DNA from: Strigamia acuminata
Taxonomy: Eukaryota > Arthropoda > Chilopoda > Geophilomorpha > Linotaeniidae
NCBI GenBank assembly: GCA_949358305.1
Contig: OX442314.1
Span: forward strand, 34,717,608 to 34,781,607
Length of the DNA: 64,000 bases
Reading direction: 5' to 3'
Positions 34,970 to 45,400 of this stretch are shown here, one piece after another. The translations under genes were made by a program, and so were the position numbers. How positions within the stretch are numbered: the first letter of the stretch is position 1; each line of letters begins with the position of its first letter. The notes under the pieces were generated by a model that was not told the origin of the DNA, ran no database searches, and saw only the letters and a list, made by a program, of their open reading frames with translations.

Positions 34970-34987
34970 TGGTGCCGAAACCCGGGA
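34970..34987 (+). other. Primer binding site, tRNA-Phe
   Basis: TGGTGCCGAAACCCGGGA, one base after the LTR, is complementary to the 3' end of animal tRNA-Phe as I know it. Confidence 0.8.
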
Positions 34988-35023
34988 GCTACTTAATTTC
35001 CCATCTAATCCAAATTATTCAAA

Positions 35024-35740
35024 ATGGTGAGAGTATTTGAGCTGAAGAACAGGGCGTTCCGAGCGGCCATATTGGTCACCGAGACGCTCTTAACCACAAT
35101 AACCGCCGCGCTGACCGGACGAGCAGCGATACCGCAAGCCACGATTGAACTGTGGATGCAGCAGCTCGAGCAGAAACACAAACGAGCTCAAACAACGTTC
35201 GACGCCACCTTGGATCAAGCCAAATCTGATCAGGAAATCGACACCACGGTGCAGGCACTCGACGCGTTGGAGGACCGTTTGGCAGCAGCAAGAGCGGAGT
35301 TAGCAAGGTACATTCAAACATATTTTCCACCTTTACCGCCCCAAAACTTGCGACCGGACGCGGAGGCGCAACCGACGGCGAACATCGACGCACTAGCGGC
35401 GGCCATTACCGCAGCAGTGTCGGCGGCGACGCCACGAGTGACCCCAACAAACGGCCAGCCATTCATCAAACGCAAACCGCTGGAGATTCCCAAATTCGAC
35501 GGGCGCAAACCTGAGGAGTGGGGAGGATTTTGGAAAACATTTTCCATTCAGGTTGGCGACGACGAGCAACTGGATGCAACACATAAACTGTTGCATTTGA
35601 GGACATATTTGGTAGGAGACGCGTTAGATGACATCAAAGCGTTGGAGATTACAGCTGGCAATTATAATACTGCGGTCACACGCCTACAAAAAAATATGGC
35701 GACAAGATCGTGCTTGAAAACAAATATTTGTCAAATTTAA
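35024..35740 (+). CDS. gag: BEL/Pao Gag, N-terminal part
   Basis: ATG at 35024, 238 aa. A helical N-terminal region ([11 protein letters not shown]...[16 protein letters not shown]) is followed by the start of the BEL capsid-type domain ([19 protein letters not shown]...). The domain is cut off by a change of frame in a 7-A run at 35688-35694; the rest of Gag continues in the -1 frame in the long downstream ORF. Because the break falls inside a conserved domain, a one-base deletion or sequence error is more likely than programmed frameshifting, although A AAA AAT could also slip. Confidence 0.8.
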   Translation: MVRVFELKNRAFRAAILVTETLLTTITAALTGRAAIPQATIELWMQQLEQKHKRAQTTFDATLDQAKSDQEIDTTVQALDALEDRLAAARAELARYIQTYFPPLPPQNLRPDAEAQPTANIDALAAAITAAVSAATPRVTPTNGQPFIKRKPLEIPKFDGRKPEEWGGFWKTFSIQVGDDEQLDATHKLLHLRTYLVGDALDDIKALEITAGNYNTAVTRLQKNMATRSCLKTNICQI

Positions 35741-38700
35741 TTAACCTACCTTTAGTCAACAGCGATCGAGATAGGATGGGGCTCCAGAAACTGCACAGAC
35801 ACGTAGAAATCAACATCGAGAATTTGGCGAACATCGAGGTACCATTGGCCGAAATTCAGCGTACCATTTTCCCCGTGCTGTCGTCCGCCATACCACGCAA
35901 CGTGATTATGGAGTACGACAAAGACTGCGACGGAGAGAGGTCGGTAACGAGGCTAATGGATTGGCTGAGCAGTTACATCGCTAAACACGCCAAATACGAC
36001 ATGATGAAAACTCAAACAAAACCTGATGCAGCAACAAACAAATCGTCATTCACGGATAACGCCCACAACAATAAGGGAAAATTCAAACGAAAAGAAAAGG
36101 AGCCTCGATCTGGATCAGCGTCACAACTTTCGGTAATAATAATAAAATGCCAATTTTGTGATTCCACAGAACACAACCGAAAGCGATGTCCACTCTCGAT
36201 GGAAGAGAGACGTAAAAAGTTGCAAAAAAAGGGAATTTGCTTGCGATGCTTGGGAAAAGCACCCCACAAAACTGAGGAGTGCAGGACTCGCATGAAATGC
36301 TACAGCTGCGAGGGAGCGCACCACACACACGTGTGCGACACGCCAAAATCTACGGAGGTCGTCGAGGGAGTCACCCATTCGAACTCAGTAGTCACCACCT
36401 GTCCTCCCAAGTCCGAATTTTTGATGGTCCAGATGGTGAAAATGGCCGGACCAAAACTGTCGACGTCGGGAGTGTGTTATATCGACGGGGGAGCTCAACG
36501 CACATTCATACGGTCCGAATTGGTAAAAAAACTGAACTTAAAAATTTTAGGGACAGAAACCATCAACTTGGCCGTGTTTGGACAAGAGCCGAAGTCAGAA
36601 ATACGCAACAGAGTCGAATTAACTCTCAGCCCCGCCAATTCGAAGTCACCAGCTGTCACAATCGAGGCCATTGAAACTGCCCACGTCACGTCCACGCCCG
36701 GAGAGCAGCCAAATGCGCAACTTAAAGCCGAACTACATCGAAGAAAAATCGAGGTGGCCTGTAAACAAGTCGCATTGCATTCGAAGGAAGTGGACCTATT
36801 AATTGGAGTAGACCATTACTGGCGTGTAATGACAGGCCAAACGGAATTTTTGGAGGAGAATTTGATTGCAGTAAAGACCAAATTCGGTTGGACACTGCAC
36901 GGACAGACCACGAATGGGACAAGAGTCATTGCTGCGCCGGTAAGAATTAACAAAATTACGCTTACCCCATCGACAGATGACCTTTTACGCCGGATGTGGG
37001 AACTGGAACCGATTGGAGTGCGCCACGAGTCGGTCGAGGACAGCGACGACGCTGAAACGCTGCAGAAGTTCGAAAAAACTATCAAATGGACGGGTTCAAA
37101 GTATTCCGTGGAACTGCCGTGGATCGTGGACACCAACGAGCTCGACGACAATTATCGAGGAGCAGAACAACGCATCATGTCGCTGATTCGTCGCTTCCGA
37201 AAACAACCAAACCTCTACTTAGAATATAAAAAGGTTATCGACGAGCAGTTGAAAATGGGAATTGTCGAAGAAATTCCGAACCAAACTTCGACAGGGCCGG
37301 TCTACTACATGCCACATAGTCCAGTGATCAAAGAGGAACGAATTACCACAAAGTTGCGAGTCGTATTTGATGCATCATCACACCGAAAAGGCCACCTTTC
37401 CTTGAACGATTGCCTATCAAAAGGTATAAACTTTCTACCTTCACTAATTTTCGTATTGTTAGGATTTCGTCTTGGGAGAGTGGCCATGATGGGTGACATT
37501 AAAAAGGCATTTCACATGATCGAGATCGCTCTAAAGGACCGCGACGCAACGAGATTTTTCTGGATTGATGAGTGCTGGGACGGTATAGGAAAGGCATTGT
37601 TAAAAGTATTGCGACAAACTCGAGTGTTATTTGGCGCCACACCAAGCCCATTTTTGTTGAGCGCCACCATTCGACATCACTTGCGCAAATACGAGAAGAA
37701 ATATCCAGAAACTGTAAAACTGTTGTTAAAGTGCCTGTACGTGGACGACTTCATCTCATCCCTCAAAACCGTCGCTCAAGCACTGGTAACATTTCGCCAG
37801 TCTAACCTGATTTTTACAGAAGCCGGCATGGAACTCGCCAAGTGGCAAACCAACTCACCGGAACTCAGAGCCAAATTTCGCGAGGAATGCCCCTCTGACA
37901 CACTGCTGACATCAGATGAAGATACAAAAGTGCTGGGAATCAGATGGAATCCAAACTCGGACGAATTGGGACTGGCGGTGGAGAAAACTTGCTCACCTTA
38001 CCAAAAAGCGACAAAGAGGGAGGTAATAAAATTAACAGCGCAAATTTTCGACCCCTTAGGATTTGCCACACCATTCACCGTGACAGCACGCATGTTTTTC
38101 CAGTCCCTATGGCTCAGGAATTTGCCATGGGACGACGAATTAGACATCGAGTTGCGCGCTGATTGGAAGAAATGGACCGACCAAATTCCCACTCTGAAAA
38201 ATATTGCAATTCCACGATGGTTGGGATTGGACGAATTTGACCAATGCGAAGTACACATATTCTGCGACGCGAGTCCGAAGGCATATGGGGCGGTGGCATA
38301 CATCCAGAACTCTAATGGTGATTTGATTGAGACTAATTTCATTTTATCAAAGTGTCGTGTAGCTCCTGTCAAACCACTTACGCTGCCACGACTCGAACTC
38401 ATGGGAGCACTGGTTGCTGTACGCCTCGCCGATCAAATCAAGGAACTGGTGACGCCAAACGAGATATTTTTTTGGACGGATTCGCAGATTTGTCTGCATT
38501 GGATAAAAAACACGTCCAAACGACCGCCAACCTTCGTGCACAATCGGGTACTGGAGATAAGAGAGAAGTCAAGAGTAGACGAGTGGAGACACGTGCCAGG
38601 CGTCGAAAATCCTGCCGACCGCCTGACAAGAGGAATGGACGCAGAGGCGATGATTGTCGAGCGACTTTGGTGGAAGGGACCAGACTGGCTGCGCGGAAGT

Positions 38701-40302
38701 CGTCAGGATTGGCCAAACCTACCGACAGAGACGGTCGAAGAACCGGACGAGATGACTGAAATCCACGTCGAGGCGGTACAGACGACAATAACTAATGTTT
38801 TTCCGTTTGCCAAGTTTGGATCGCTTTCAAAGGCTATCCGAACGTTGGCATGGGTTTTCAGATTCGCTGACAACGCTGGGAAGCGACAACAAGACGCCAA
38901 CCAGCGAGGTCGAGGTCCATTGGTCGCAACTGAGTTGAAACGCGCGAGATTCGGCCTAATTCGAATCGCGCAAGCAGAGGTTTATGGCCAGGAAATAAAC
39001 CAATTGAGGGATGGAAAACAAATTCAGAGGGATTCGAAATTGCGAGACCTGAATCCACAGCTGAACGATATGGGGTTGATTGAACTGCAAACTCGACTGC
39101 AAAAATCACGAGATTTGCACACAGCTGTGCAACCTTTGATTTTACCTCCAAACCATAAACTCACGAAATTAATTTTACAACACTCTCATTTACAGGTCCT
39201 TCATTGCGGATTGACAGCCACATTGTCGAAATTTCGAGACTTATACTGGACACCATCCGCAAGGAGGACCTTAAAATCGATTTTGGACAAATGCGTCGTC
39301 TGCAAAAAGATTCAAGGACGGTTGATGCGAGAAGTGCCAGGCCCCCTCCCAGCAGACAGGACGACTAAGTGCCAACCATTCGCGGTTACTGGGGTCGATT
39401 TTGCTGGACCGATAATAATAAAGGGACGAACAACCAAAGCTTACATAGCCCTTTTCACGTGTGCAACCATTCGAGCGGTCCATTTGGAACTGGTTCCCTC
39501 ATTGTCAACAACAGACTTTTTGGGAGCTTTTGAACGATTCATCAGTCGTAGAGGCCTCCCAAAGACGATGTACAGCGACAACGGGTCCACCTTTCGCCGC
39601 GCTCATTTAGAACTTTCATCTCTTTTGCGCTCCACCAAAGACGAGGCGTTCCAAAATTATCTGGCTCAAAAGGGAATAGAGTGGAAGTTCATCGTGGAAA
39701 ATGCACCATGGTGGGGAGGGTTTTGGGAGAGGATGGTACAGACAGTTAAACGTTGCTTGAAAAAAGTAATCGGATCTGCACACCTCAACTTTTATCAATT
39801 TGGAACTTTCTTGGCACAGACGGAAGCGGTCATCAACCGTAGGCCCATCACATACGTGTACGAGAAGCCAAGCGAAGCCGAACCACTTACTCCAGCACAT
39901 TTCTTGACGGGAATCATGCAAACGCACTTGCCGGATTCAGGGTCGACTGAAATACTCGAACCGACTCAAAAGGAATTCGTTCGACAGTGGCAATATCAAC
40001 AACGCATGTTGTCAACATTTTGGTCACGCTGGTCCCGTGAATATTTAAAGGACCTGAAGGTGCAAACGGGAAAATCAGACAAACGTGAGCTGCAGATTGA
40101 CGACGTTGTGATAATTGAGGAGCAATTTAAACCCCGTTTGAAATGGAAGATGGGGAGAGTGGTCGAAGTCAGACGAGGTCGCGATGACAAAGTTAGGTCA
40201 TGTGAACTCGTGCTCGCGGATGGGGGAAAATTACGTCGACCAGTTCAACGTCTCGTGCGTTTGGAAGTGGGGTCAGACATCCCCTCCCCGCCGGCAGTGT
40301 GA
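35710..40302 (+). CDS. pol: BEL/Pao Gag C-terminal part plus Pol
   Basis: Long open frame of 1530 codons without its own ATG (the listed first codon is GTG). It holds the rest of Gag with CCHC knuckles ([14 protein letters not shown] and a second CX2C cluster), then a BEL-type protease with [11 protein letters not shown] (Asp codon at 36484). RT follows with LRVVFDAS and YVDD (37738-37749), then RNase H with [13 protein letters not shown], an integrase zinc region (HCG...CVVCKK) and a DDE core with Asp at 39397, Asp at 39577 and Glu at 39727 (GGFWERM). The protease reads DGG where DSG/DTG is usual. The stop TGA at 40300-40302 is formed by the first bases of the 3' LTR. Confidence 0.9.
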   Translation: MLENKYLSNLINLPLVNSDRDRMGLQKLHRHVEINIENLANIEVPLAEIQRTIFPVLSSAIPRNVIMEYDKDCDGERSVTRLMDWLSSYIAKHAKYDMMKTQTKPDAATNKSSFTDNAHNNKGKFKRKEKEPRSGSASQLSVIIIKCQFCDSTEHNRKRCPLSMEERRKKLQKKGICLRCLGKAPHKTEECRTRMKCYSCEGAHHTHVCDTPKSTEVVEGVTHSNSVVTTCPPKSEFLMVQMVKMAGPKLSTSGVCYIDGGAQRTFIRSELVKKLNLKILGTETINLAVFGQEPKSEIRNRVELTLSPANSKSPAVTIEAIETAHVTSTPGEQPNAQLKAELHRRKIEVACKQVALHSKEVDLLIGVDHYWRVMTGQTEFLEENLIAVKTKFGWTLHGQTTNGTRVIAAPVRINKITLTPSTDDLLRRMWELEPIGVRHESVEDSDDAETLQKFEKTIKWTGSKYSVELPWIVDTNELDDNYRGAEQRIMSLIRRFRKQPNLYLEYKKVIDEQLKMGIVEEIPNQTSTGPVYYMPHSPVIKEERITTKLRVVFDASSHRKGHLSLNDCLSKGINFLPSLIFVLLGFRLGRVAMMGDIKKAFHMIEIALKDRDATRFFWIDECWDGIGKALLKVLRQTRVLFGATPSPFLLSATIRHHLRKYEKKYPETVKLLLKCLYVDDFISSLKTVAQALVTFRQSNLIFTEAGMELAKWQTNSPELRAKFREECPSDTLLTSDEDTKVLGIRWNPNSDELGLAVEKTCSPYQKATKREVIKLTAQIFDPLGFATPFTVTARMFFQSLWLRNLPWDDELDIELRADWKKWTDQIPTLKNIAIPRWLGLDEFDQCEVHIFCDASPKAYGAVAYIQNSNGDLIETNFILSKCRVAPVKPLTLPRLELMGALVAVRLADQIKELVTPNEIFFWTDSQICLHWIKNTSKRPPTFVHNRVLEIREKSRVDEWRHVPGVENPADRLTRGMDAEAMIVERLWWKGPDWLRGSRQDWPNLPTETVEEPDEMTEIHVEAVQTTITNVFPFAKFGSLSKAIRTLAWVFRFADNAGKRQQDANQRGRGPLVATELKRARFGLIRIAQAEVYGQEINQLRDGKQIQRDSKLRDLNPQLNDMGLIELQTRLQKSRDLHTAVQPLILPPNHKLTKLILQHSHLQVLHCGLTATLSKFRDLYWTPSARRTLKSILDKCVVCKKIQGRLMREVPGPLPADRTTKCQPFAVTGVDFAGPIIIKGRTTKAYIALFTCATIRAVHLELVPSLSTTDFLGAFERFISRRGLPKTMYSDNGSTFRRAHLELSSLLRSTKDEAFQNYLAQKGIEWKFIVENAPWWGGFWERMVQTVKRCLKKVIGSAHLNFYQFGTFLAQTEAVINRRPITYVYEKPSEAEPLTPAHFLTGIMQTHLPDSGSTEILEPTQKEFVRQWQYQQRMLSTFWSRWSREYLKDLKVQTGKSDKRELQIDDVVIIEEQFKPRLKWKMGRVVEVRRGRDDKVRSCELVLADGGKLRRPVQRLVRLEVGSDIPSPPAV

Positions 40303-40875
40303 AAATCGAGTGATTTTACGCGTGATATAAACTATTATTTGAATTGCTATTCTCATTTTTGAATTGTTGTTATCTTTTATATTTCAATGTGTTGATTTGT
40401 CTTGTGGTTTTAGTTGTTATTTGTGTTTCATTTACATTGCTTTATCATTGTATATTTTTATTGATAATTTACCATTTTATTAGATTGAATAGTTTAATAT
40501 TGTTGTAATATTTCTTATTTTAATGCTTCAATATATTTGTATTTCTTATTTGAGTGTTTGACCTGTTCCTCATTTGTAGTACCTTGCCCTGTTAATCCCT
40601 TAATTGGTGTGGGTTTTTCCTACCTCTTGAGCGCCGTCTCATTGGCGCTCTGAACGCGTCATCCACATTCCTCTACCCCTTTTCCCATTGTGTTGAAAAT
40701 AGAATAAACTTTTAGTGTACTTTTTACCTCTAAAACGTGTGGTTGTGCTTTTACTTTGCTCCAACGCCATCTTTGAATTTCAACACAACCTCAACTTTAT
40801 CCATCATTTGTATCCAGGAACTTTTAGAAACTTGTTGCTAAGTTTGTATTATTTTTATCTTATGCAAATTTAACA
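40298..40875 (+). repeat. 3' LTR of BEL/Pao element
   Basis: 578-bp copy of 34391-34968. No strong polypurine tract directly precedes it; the nearest purine-rich stretch is GGAAGTGGGG at about 40263. Confidence 0.92.
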
Positions 40876-40904
40876 ACACAAAGGAAGAATATCGCGTTAT
40901 CTCA

Positions 40905-41096
40905 CTAACAAATGGTTAATTGCATCAAGGATTGACTGTTTTTCTGGCAATCAACACACAGCAACTGTTTTTCTCCGTGGCTCTCATTTCGTTTACAGTC
41001 GATGCTTTCACATACAGTCCAGTTGTGATCTATGTCAATTTCCTTTTGGAGCAAATTAATCAAATGACTAAAGTTTTCTTCTGTTTGGCCACTCAC
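40905..41096 (-). other. Cys-containing ORF inside the foldback element
   Basis: Open frame of 63 codons with a CX4C and a CX2C pair (VCESIDC, CVDCQKN). It may be a scrap of the foldback element's own gene or chance; no family recognised, and no support beyond position and length. Confidence 0.2.
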
Positions 41097-41527
41097 CTAC
41101 CGCGTTCGGCCCACCCATCTGTCGTGTTCGGCCACTCATCTACCGCGTTCGGCCCACCCATCTGCCGTGTTCGGCCACTTATCTGCCGCGTTCGGCCCAC
41201 CCATCTGACGTGTTCGGCCCACGCTTAGTGGCCGAACGCGGCATAAGTGCGGGCCGAACACGGCAGACGGGTGGCCGAACGTGACGTAAACGTGGGCCGA
41301 ACGACCCAGTATCGGCAAAAAAAAAAAAAAAAAAGAAAAAAAAATTGGTAACTTTGTCCGATGATCGGCCGACGTTCGCAAGCGGCAGACGGGTGGCCGA
41401 ATACGGCGTGAATGTGGGCCGAACGACCCGGTATTGGCGCACCATAGTTGCGCGGTACCGTGTTTTCGCTATACCGGGCCGTTTGGCCCGTTCGGCCGTT
41501 CAGCCGTTCATCCTTTTACTACGTGCC
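41090..41527 (-). mobile_element. Right terminal arm of the foldback element
   Basis: Inverted copy of 33851-34310, ending ACTACGTGCC. The flank outside (ACTCGCACGTGATGAAAAC) is family 1 promoter sequence, whereas the flank outside the left arm is family 2 downstream sequence. The two ends therefore do not show a simple shared insertion site. Confidence 0.75.
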
Positions 41528-41750
41528 ACTCGCACGTGATGAAAACAATAGAGAAAAATGAATGAAAATGAACAATAAAACTGTTTATTTTGTGTGTGTA
41601 AGAACTGCTGGACTACTATTTCTTATATTTTTGATATTTCTTTCTTTAATTCAGCACTAGAATGTGCAAGAAAAGTGCTATTTTATGCTAGAAAATTGTC
41701 ATTATGGTACTAAAAGTGCCATTTTTAAATAACAACTGGAATTTTAAACT
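41528..41750 (-). pseudogene. Orphan family 1 promoter fragment
   Basis: CGCACGTGATGAAAACAATA and the following roughly 200 bp match 50446-50650, the region upstream of family 1 copy 4, but no family 1 exon is attached. The gene end is missing where the foldback arm begins. Confidence 0.5.
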
Positions 41751-42027
41751 TGCCGACGTGTGTGTCTTGGTGGAATGGAAAATACATTTATAACGCACAA
41801 AAGTGCACTCCTTCACAATAGAAATAGTGGGAAAGAATATGAAACAAACAATAAATCTTTGTGCATATAACATATTTTCATGTAGAAGAAACAATACAAT
41901 TGTTTGTACTTTTTACATTTTCTTCTTACATAAGAAATTTTGACATTTGAAACGAAAATAAATGGGACCAATTTTGGTTGTTTCGTCCTTTTTGTTTGTC
42001 ATTTAAAAATCGCTTGTCCTTCGCAAT

Positions 42028-42184
42028 CTATTCAAAGATCCATTTGACCACGGGCTGGCGTCCGAAGCGTGGGAAGCGCCGACGCATCAAACAAAAAAAT
42101 TTAATTTCCGACAGCAAGTTCACGATTTTGACAATCAAGTTAAACAGGGAGAATTTGCCGCTTGTATCGGTTTGGCTGGATAGC
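42028..42184 (-). CDS. Family 2 basic membrane peptide, exon cut at its acceptor (copy C)
   Basis: Short-form family 2 exon of one base plus 52 codons, stop TAG at 42028-42030. It aligns closely with copies A and I: SQTDTSGKFSLFN, a hydrophobic LIVKIVNLL segment, then RRRFPRFGRQPVVKWIFE. Gypsy element 2 inserted exactly at the first base of the exon. The native acceptor is now 4.7 kb away, at 46855-46860. The LTR end plus target-site base creates CACAG next to the exon, a possible substitute acceptor in a different phase. Product unknown; expression doubtful. Confidence 0.5.
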
Positions 42185-42363
42185 TGTGATATAGTGATGT
42201 TTGGTTGTTTGTGAATGCCGCCACGAGAGGGCGTGTTTGTGTAATGAAGGTGACCGAGGCTATAAAGGTGATGAAGTTTGATTAAAGAGTCACTTTAGGA
42301 ATCGAGTATGAATGACGGTGTTCGTGTACTTTATTGACATTGTTCCAGCGCTACGACATTACA
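42185..42363 (+). repeat. 5' LTR of gypsy element 2
   Basis: 179 bp, TGTGATATAG to CGACATTACA, with GCTATAAAGG as a likely TATA element near 42260. Confidence 0.92.
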
Positions 42364-42364
42364 T

Positions 42365-42380
42365 TGGCGACGAGCGGGAT
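42365..42380 (+). other. Primer binding site, tRNA-Ser-like
   Basis: TGGCGACGAGCGGGAT. The first ten bases fit the 3' end of tRNA-Ser(GCU) as I remember it; the match beyond that is uncertain. Confidence 0.55.
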
Positions 42381-42471
42381 ATTGTGCGGAGAACGTTTAA
42401 CGGACGATTAAAGCGTGTGAGGTGCGAATTTTATGTGAACTTTTCCGTAAGCGTGTGATTTTTTTTCCAAG

Positions 42472-45400
42472 ATGGCGGAGGCGAAGCCAGTGGTGGGCGT
42501 GGCGTCGGGATCGGCTAGTTTCGTACAAACATTAGGTGTGCCGAGTTTTGATGTGCATGGAGAGACAGCCACGCAGAGCCAGAGATGGACCAGGTGGGTC
42601 GGGCGTTTAGAAACATATATGGTCGCCGCTGGAATTACGGATGACGCGAGGAAGGCGGCGATGTTGCTACATCATGCGGGTGAAGACGTCTATGCGATTT
42701 ACGAAACATTCACGTTGGCGGACAGCAAATACGAGACGGTCAAGGACGCACTGGCGACGTATTTTACGCCGAGAAAAAATGTCGAATTTTGTTCGTATAA
42801 TTTCAGGATTAGCCGCCAGAGGGCGGGAGAGTCGATAGACGAATTTCACACTCGTTTGAAACATCTAACTGTTGGTTGTGATTTTGCAGATGAGAATAGG
42901 GAAATAAAGTCCCAGATCATCATGGGTACGTCGATGGGTCATTTACGTCGACGGGGTTTGCGAGAAACAACGTGGAAATTGAAGGACTTATTGGATACGG
43001 GGCGTGGATATGAAGTCTCCGAGTGGCAGGCAAAACAAATGGAGGTCGTGAGTGGTTCGGAGGAATTGGATGTTAATTTGGTACGGTTTGGTGGTTCTAG
43101 ACGAGGAATGGATAGAGGAGGTGGTGCAGGTTTATCGAGAGGAGGCGGACAATTTAGGAAATGTTTCAACTGCGGACGGAGTTGGCCGCATGCGGAAGGA
43201 CAAGTGTGTCCGGCGAAGAGCGTCAAATGTCACGGATGTGGGAAACTTGGGCATTTTGTACGTTTTTGTAAATCCAAACAGGAGAGCAAGGAGGAAGTAA
43301 AGCAGAAGGTTAACATCGTGGATAAGGCGTCTTACCGAGATGACAGTTTTGAGGATGAAATGCCGATTTGGAGTATTGGCCGGGTTGGTTCGCAGAAAGG
43401 AATGCCGAGGGTGGAGTTGCTGATGGGAAAACAGAAAGTAAAAGTTTCGTTTGTAGTGGATTCGGGGACATCAGTAGACATTTTAGGCAGAGAGTTTTTC
43501 AAGCAACTGAAACCAGCACCGGAGTTGAGGAAGAGTGATGTTCGATTGCTGCCATATGGAGTGACGGAGCCATTGCCCTTATTGGGTCGGATGAGAACGA
43601 AGTTGGAGGTTAAGGAAGGTGAAGATGCGGTGGTGGATTTGTTTGTGGTTGATCGTCCGGGTGAGTCTTTATTAAGTTATCGGACAGCGCGTCGGTTGGG
43701 AGTGATCGGAGAGGTTAACAGCATCGAACAAGGGAATTTGACAGAGCAGATAGAGCACCAATACCCGGAATTGTTTTGTGGAGTAGGGAAGTTGGTTGAT
43801 CGGCAAGTTCATTTGCATGTGGACGAGTCGGTGCCGCCAGTGGCTCAAAGGTATAGGCCATTACCATTCAATTTACGACGGAAGGTGGAAAAGGAGTTGA
43901 AGCGGCTAGTGGATATGGATATCATCGAACGGGTGGACGAGTCGATGGGGCCCACGTCATGGATCTCACCGATACACGTTGTTGACAAACCGAAGGATCC
44001 GGATCCAGACGCGATCCGGATTTGCATGGACGCGAGAGAGGTGAATCGGGCGATCAAGAGGGTTAGGCACACGTCCCCGCGTCTGGAGGATCTTATTTCT
44101 ATGGCCGAGGGAGCAACGGTGTTCTCGAAGTTGGATTTAAACCATGGATTTCACCAGTTGGAATTAGATGAAGTATCGCGTCAATACATGGTTTTTGCGA
44201 CCCATGTGGGTCTGTTTCGTTTTAAGCGGCTGGGTTTCGGTGTGAATTCGGCGCCAGAGATTTTCCAAGACTCCGTGGAAAAGGTGATTGAAGAGGTGGA
44301 TAACACCATAAATATTATGGATGACATTTTCGTGGTTGGAAAGAAAGATAGCGACCACGGGGTGGCGTTGCACGGAGTGTTGCGAAAACTGAAAGAGAAG
44401 AAGCTCACTCTAAACAAGCAGAAGTGTGAGTTTGGAAAGAAGGAGTTAACATTTTTCGGACATGTGTTTTCGGAGCGAGGCATTGCTGTGGATCCAAAGA
44501 AAGTGGAAGCGGTGGTTAAGATGGAAACACCAAAGAATGCGGCGGAGGTTAAAAGTTTGCTCGGGATGATAGTTTATTGCGCGCGATTTGTGCGTAACAT
44601 GGCGGACAAAACGAAGGTGTTGAGGGACTTGACGAAGAAGAGTGCCGTGTTCGCGTGGGGATCAGACCATCAGACTGCATGGGATTATGTGAAACGGGAA
44701 TTGAGTAATAAGGAGATTTTGGCTTACTACGATGCGACGGCAAAGTTACATCTGACGGTCGATGCTGGTCCGTATGGGTTAGGCGCGATTTTGGCGCAGC
44801 TGCGAGAGGGAGAAGAAGAGCCGCGAGTCGTTGCGTACGCTAGTAGAGCATTAACGGAAGTGGAAACACGATATTCACAAATAGAGAAAGAAACGCTTGC
44901 GGTTGTTTGGTCGGTGGAACATTTCTATTTGTATTTATATGGTACGGTGTTTGTGATTTTTACTGATCATAAGCCGTTGGTTAGCATCTTCAGCAACCGT
45001 AGAGCAAGACCATCGGCGAGGATCGAACGTCTGTGTCTCCGCATACAACAATACGAATTCGAGGTCCGACATACAGCAGGAGCCACGAACCCGAGTGATT
45101 ATTTATCACGGCATCCGGGAGCACAGGGCGGTTCGACAGAGAGAGTAGTGGAACGTTATGTGAATTTTGTGGCGGAAACGCGTTTGCCGGTGACGATGAC
45201 GAGAGAGGAAGTGATTCGAGAGACTGTGGCAGATGGGACTCTACAGCTGTTGAGGAAAGCTTTGTATGGAGTGGGAGAGGAGGAAGTGTGGAAAGACGAA
45301 CGTTTGAGGCCGTTTACGACGATGAGAGATGAGATAACGAGTACGGAAGATGGTGTGTTGTTGCGAGGTGATCGAATTCTGATTCCGGAGTCGTTGAGGT

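Larger units (their letters stand above)
34386..40880 (+). mobile_element. BEL/Pao LTR retrotransposon with ACACA duplications
   Basis: Element proper 34391-40875, with 578-bp LTRs and a 5-bp duplication ACACA (34386-34390 and 40876-40880), as expected of BEL/Pao. It sits in the interior of a foldback element. The LTRs look identical by eye. Gag is split by a frameshift in an A-run. Confidence 0.9.

Noticed and set aside
35076-40190. Antisense and alternate-frame ORFs across the three pol genes
   Set aside because: They are shadows of strongly supported retrotransposon frames.
41688-41894. Minus-strand ORF MFLLHENMLYAQRFIVCF..., similar in several modules
   Set aside because: The frame is broken at different places in other copies (for example near 48710, 54240 and 59220), so similarity reflects shared noncoding module sequence.
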